This document shows positions 61,518-64,000 of a DNA stretch of 64,000 nucleotides, piece by piece. Source of the DNA: Solitalea lacus (lineage in GTDB: Bacteria; Bacteroidota; Bacteroidia; Sphingobacteriales; Sphingobacteriaceae); contig NZ_CP091740.1 of NCBI RefSeq assembly GCF_022014595.1, positions 3,336,200-3,400,199 of the forward strand, in the 5' to 3' direction. The position numbers and the translations under genes are program-made. The notes beneath the pieces are model-generated. The model made no database searches. It worked only from the letters and a program-made list of their open reading frames with translations, and had not been told where the DNA came from. Each line of letters begins with the position of its first letter. The first letter of the stretch is position 1.

Positions 61518-63482
61518 ATGCGATTTAAGAAAATATTCTACCTAAATATATTGTGCTGGTTGGTTTTGTCGACTATATCTAAGACTAATGCTCAGCAATC
61601 TAAACCCGATAGTAATACGGTTAAGAAGCTGCTCGATTCTGCCTATGCATTAGAAAGCAGGGATAAAACAACCGCATTAATTGTTTATCGGAAAGCATAC
61701 GAAATAAGCCTGCAATTGAATTACATTTTAGGGCAGGCAAGAGCGCTGCATTACAGTGGGATTGTTTATTCGGATAGAAGCCAATATCAACAGGCCTTGG
61801 CAATGTATCGCAAATCATTAAACTTATATCACAAAATAAGGTATCCTTTTGGAGAAGGAGCCTGTTACACTAACATAGGAAATGTTTATCAGTTCCAAAG
61901 TAAGTTAGATAGTGCTTTATCATATTATCAACTGGCCCTTAATGTTTTCAAGAGATTTTCGCAATTAGATGCATTATCACAAGCAAATAGCAACGTTGGT
62001 GCAATATTTCAACAAATGCAGCAATTTGAAAAAGCTTATTCCTACCATTTGCAAGCTGTTAATTATGCCGAACATGGGAATGACTCAACAGTCTTATGCA
62101 ACTCATTAATCAATTTAGGAACTGTTTTAAATGATTTAAAAAAAACTGAACAATCCTTTGCAATACAAAAGAAAGCATTGCATATAGCAAAGTTGATTGA
62201 TAATTATTATTGTCTTCAGGTTACCAATATTAACATCTCAGATTATTATAAAACCCAAAAGGAATACGAGAAAGCTATTGAATATGGTTTAAAAAGTCTT
62301 CAGTATGCCTTAAAACAAACCACTCCTTTTGATATTGCTGATATAAAAAAACGGGTAGGCGACTTATATTTATTAACTGGTAAATATAATACTGCAAAGA
62401 ACTACTATATCGATGCACTAAACCTTTCTCGTTCGTTAAAAACAACTGAGATTTCGGGCAATATTTACAGTTCATTAACTAAATTGTATGCTGCTATTGG
62501 CAATTATAAACAGGCTTACAATTGTTATGTTTTAGCACAGCAATACAAAGACAGTGTTTTAGGCGAAAAACAGATTAAAACTATAAATGAACTCGAAATT
62601 AAGTACCAAACCGCGCAAAAAGACCAGCAACTTACGCAAAAACAACTTCAGATAGCTCAGAAAGACTTAGCCATAAAGCAAAAAACACGTTTGTTAATGG
62701 TACCTATTGCCGGGATTGTACTTATCCTAATAATTTCATCTTTCATTTTCACTAATTATCGCAACAAGATAATGCTGCAGAATCAAAACCTTCAATTACT
62801 GGAGAAGGAAAAAGAGATAAACAGTTTGGAGGCAATGATAAGAGGCGAGGAAAAAGAACGCAATCGCATTGCTAAGGAATTACACGATGGCGTTGGAGGT
62901 TTGCTTTCTGCAACAAAAATGCACTTCAGCGTGCTTAAAGCAAAAAGTTTGGAACTGCAAAATGACAAGAGTTTTGAACATGCCCTAAGCTTATTGGATG
63001 AATCGGCGAGCGAAATACGCAAAACGGCTCATAATTTAATGCCTGAATTATTGGTAACACACGGACTTGTTGTGGCACTAGCGAATTTTTGTAAACGAAT
63101 CAACAGTGCTGCTATCAGTGTAGAATTTGTTACGCTTGGTGATGTACCCAAGTTTAAGCAAGGTTTTGAGCTTTCGGTTTATCGCATTGTGCAGGAATTA
63201 GTCAATAATGTGATCAAACATTCAGGAGCAAGCGAAGCTATTGTTCAGATTAGCTGCCATGATCATTTATTGACCATGACCGTTGAAGATAATGGAAAAG
63301 GTTTTGATTATAATGATGAGATCAAAAACGGAATGGGGCTCTCAAGCCTGCATTCAAGAGTCGAATCATTTAATGGCAACATGAAGGTTGAGTCAGAAGA
63401 AAAACATGGCACCAGTATCTATCTTGAGTTTGATATTCAAAAATTAACTGTATTAGCCAATTCACAATCAGTACAAGTATAA
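61518..63482 (+). CDS. TPR-containing sensor histidine kinase (HisKA_3 type)
   Basis: 654 residues from the ATG at 61518, which starts a signal peptide (MRFKKIFYLNILCWLVLS...). Extracytoplasmic TPR repeats fill ~25-360 (ARALHYSGIVYSDRSQYQQA, GACYTNIGNVYQFQSKLDSA, NSNVGAIFQQMQQFEKAYSY). A coiled coil, a membrane helix (~395-415, VPIAGIVLILIISSFIF) and a second coiled coil follow. The kinase has the HisKA_3 phospho-acceptor ERNRIAKELHDGVGG and an ATPase domain with N-box QELVNNVIKHSG, VEDNGKGFDYN and GMGLSSLHSR. Such kinases normally phosphorylate a LuxR/NarL-type regulator; none is adjacent before the convergent gene, so its partner is elsewhere. Confidence 0.93.
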   Translation: MRFKKIFYLNILCWLVLSTISKTNAQQSKPDSNTVKKLLDSAYALESRDKTTALIVYRKAYEISLQLNYILGQARALHYSGIVYSDRSQYQQALAMYRKSLNLYHKIRYPFGEGACYTNIGNVYQFQSKLDSALSYYQLALNVFKRFSQLDALSQANSNVGAIFQQMQQFEKAYSYHLQAVNYAEHGNDSTVLCNSLINLGTVLNDLKKTEQSFAIQKKALHIAKLIDNYYCLQVTNINISDYYKTQKEYEKAIEYGLKSLQYALKQTTPFDIADIKKRVGDLYLLTGKYNTAKNYYIDALNLSRSLKTTEISGNIYSSLTKLYAAIGNYKQAYNCYVLAQQYKDSVLGEKQIKTINELEIKYQTAQKDQQLTQKQLQIAQKDLAIKQKTRLLMVPIAGIVLILIISSFIFTNYRNKIMLQNQNLQLLEKEKEINSLEAMIRGEEKERNRIAKELHDGVGGLLSATKMHFSVLKAKSLELQNDKSFEHALSLLDESASEIRKTAHNLMPELLVTHGLVVALANFCKRINSAAISVEFVTLGDVPKFKQGFELSVYRIVQELVNNVIKHSGASEAIVQISCHDHLLTMTVEDNGKGFDYNDEIKNGMGLSSLHSRVESFNGNMKVESEEKHGTSIYLEFDIQKLTVLANSQSVQV

Positions 63483-63489
63483 TATTGTA

Positions 63490-63521
63490 AAAAGGCTTTT
63501 AGATTCCTCTAAAAGCCTTTT
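63490..63521. terminator. Perfect 14-bp terminator hairpin, right copy
   Basis: AAAAGGCTTTTAGA (63490-63503) and TCTAAAAGCCTTTT (63508-63521), loop TTCC. It lies between the histidine kinase stop (63482) and the convergent PorP/SprF gene stop (63544) and can serve both. The arms are identical to those at 61321-61352. Confidence 0.92.
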
Positions 63522-63543
63522 CTTATAAAATCTTGTAAAGTCC

Positions 63544-64000
63544 CTATTTCGTCTTGTGCAGTAACACCCTGAGATTTAACGACAGGTTTCCATCTGTATA
63601 ACGTCTAGTATCTTTCGTTTCAGATGTATAAAATGCCATTATTTTAAAGCGCGACCATGCATCTATCCCTAAACCCACTGTGTAGTTTGATGAGCTATGA
63701 TAAATAGTCTGAATTGAAGCTAAATTATTGGCACAACGAGCTTCTAATCCAAAATCCCAAAGGTCGCTATTACCTTTGATTTGAGTATAACACAACTTTG
63801 GCTCTACACTGTTAAACTCTTTACCAAAATTAAATTTATACGAAGCCGAAGTAAAAAGCGTAGGACGATCCACTGTATGATATACCTCTTTAACAATATA
63901 GTTCCGAATGGTTGGTAGAGAAGCTTGTACATTCAATCCTTTAACTGTATATGCTAGCCCGAAATCACCATCAACATATGACCCTCTGGAGTTATAGTCC
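63544..64000 (-). CDS. PorP/SprF-family type IX secretion membrane protein (5' end off the window)
   Basis: Frame open from the right edge to the stop at 63544, about 152 residues seen. It begins YNSRGSYVDGDFGLAYTVKG and continues LNVQASLPTIRNY, LFTSASYKFNFGK, VEPKLCYTQI and YHSSSNYTVGLGIDAW, the C-terminal half of the outer-membrane PorP/SprF fold. A TTG at 63936 could look like a start but lies inside the conserved fold, so the gene continues beyond 64000. Members of this family help anchor or export type IX secretion substrates such as the giant protein at 31.8-40.2 kb, but many paralogues exist and no link is shown. Confidence 0.85.
   Translation of the reverse strand, partial: DYNSRGSYVDGDFGLAYTVKGLNVQASLPTIRNYIVKEVYHTVDRPTLFTSASYKFNFGKEFNSVEPKLCYTQIKGNSDLWDFGLEARCANNLASIQTIYHSSSNYTVGLGIDAWSRFKIMAFYTSETKDTRRYTDGNLSLNLRVLLHKTK

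Overview
The window looks like chromosome of a gliding-type Bacteroidota, probably of the Sphingobacteriales. The support is three SusC/SusD pairs, further TonB-dependent receptors, a type IX secretion C-terminal sorting domain, a PorP/SprF-family protein, a GldA/GldFG-type ABC transporter, DUF4249 and DUF2264 proteins, low GC outside the repeat genes, and several TAnnTTTG-like -7 boxes. The genus is not determined. No rRNA, tRNA or CRISPR array was seen.

Layout. 1-5.0 kb: a very large secreted protein (BNR propeller, Ig, DNRLRE and F5/8C modules) running off the left edge, preceded by a small secreted partner. 5.2-20.7 kb: a polysaccharide utilisation locus, all on the minus strand. In order of transcription it has a LacI-type regulator, two tandem SusC/SusD pairs, a GH105 unsaturated-uronyl hydrolase, a DUF2264 protein, the broken 3' end of an iduronate-2-sulfatase-like gene, and an unrecognised secreted helical protein. 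Perfect palindromes with a shared AATCGATT core lie upstream of both the regulator and the first susC, so local control by the LacI protein is likely. The sulfatase relic and GH105 suggest that the ancestral target was a sulfated, uronic-acid-containing glycan (inference).

20.9-23 kb is a decay zone: an AbiEii toxin with its catalytic core deleted, a frameshifted HigA/XRE-type antitoxin, and a truncated, frameshifted DoxX gene. 23-28.7 kb: a DUF4249 lipoprotein with its TonB-dependent receptor, an AraC-type regulator with an N-terminal CxxC domain, a small secreted protein and a RibD/DHFR-like reductase. 29.3-31.6 kb: a DPP-IV-type S9 peptidase broken by one inserted base. 31.8-40.2 kb: a giant type-IX-secreted protein with a GC-rich array of fifteen 228-bp repeats. 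40.87-42.27 kb: an intact IS1380-family element with a 5-bp target duplication.

42.4-52.1 kb: an M16 peptidase, a TlpA-like thioredoxin, a short MutS-family ATPase with the relic of a tandem paralogue, and the GldFG-fusion ABC transporter. 52.2-59.1 kb: a sigma/anti-sigma-controlled uptake locus (SusD, SusC with STN domain, FecR, divergent ECF sigma factor). 59.4-64 kb: an acyltransferase-3 membrane protein, an SRPBCC protein, a TPR sensor histidine kinase bounded by two near-identical terminators, and the 3' part of a PorP/SprF gene.

Main themes: surface glycan and protein processing, outer-membrane uptake, and several independent broken genes within one 64-kb stretch.
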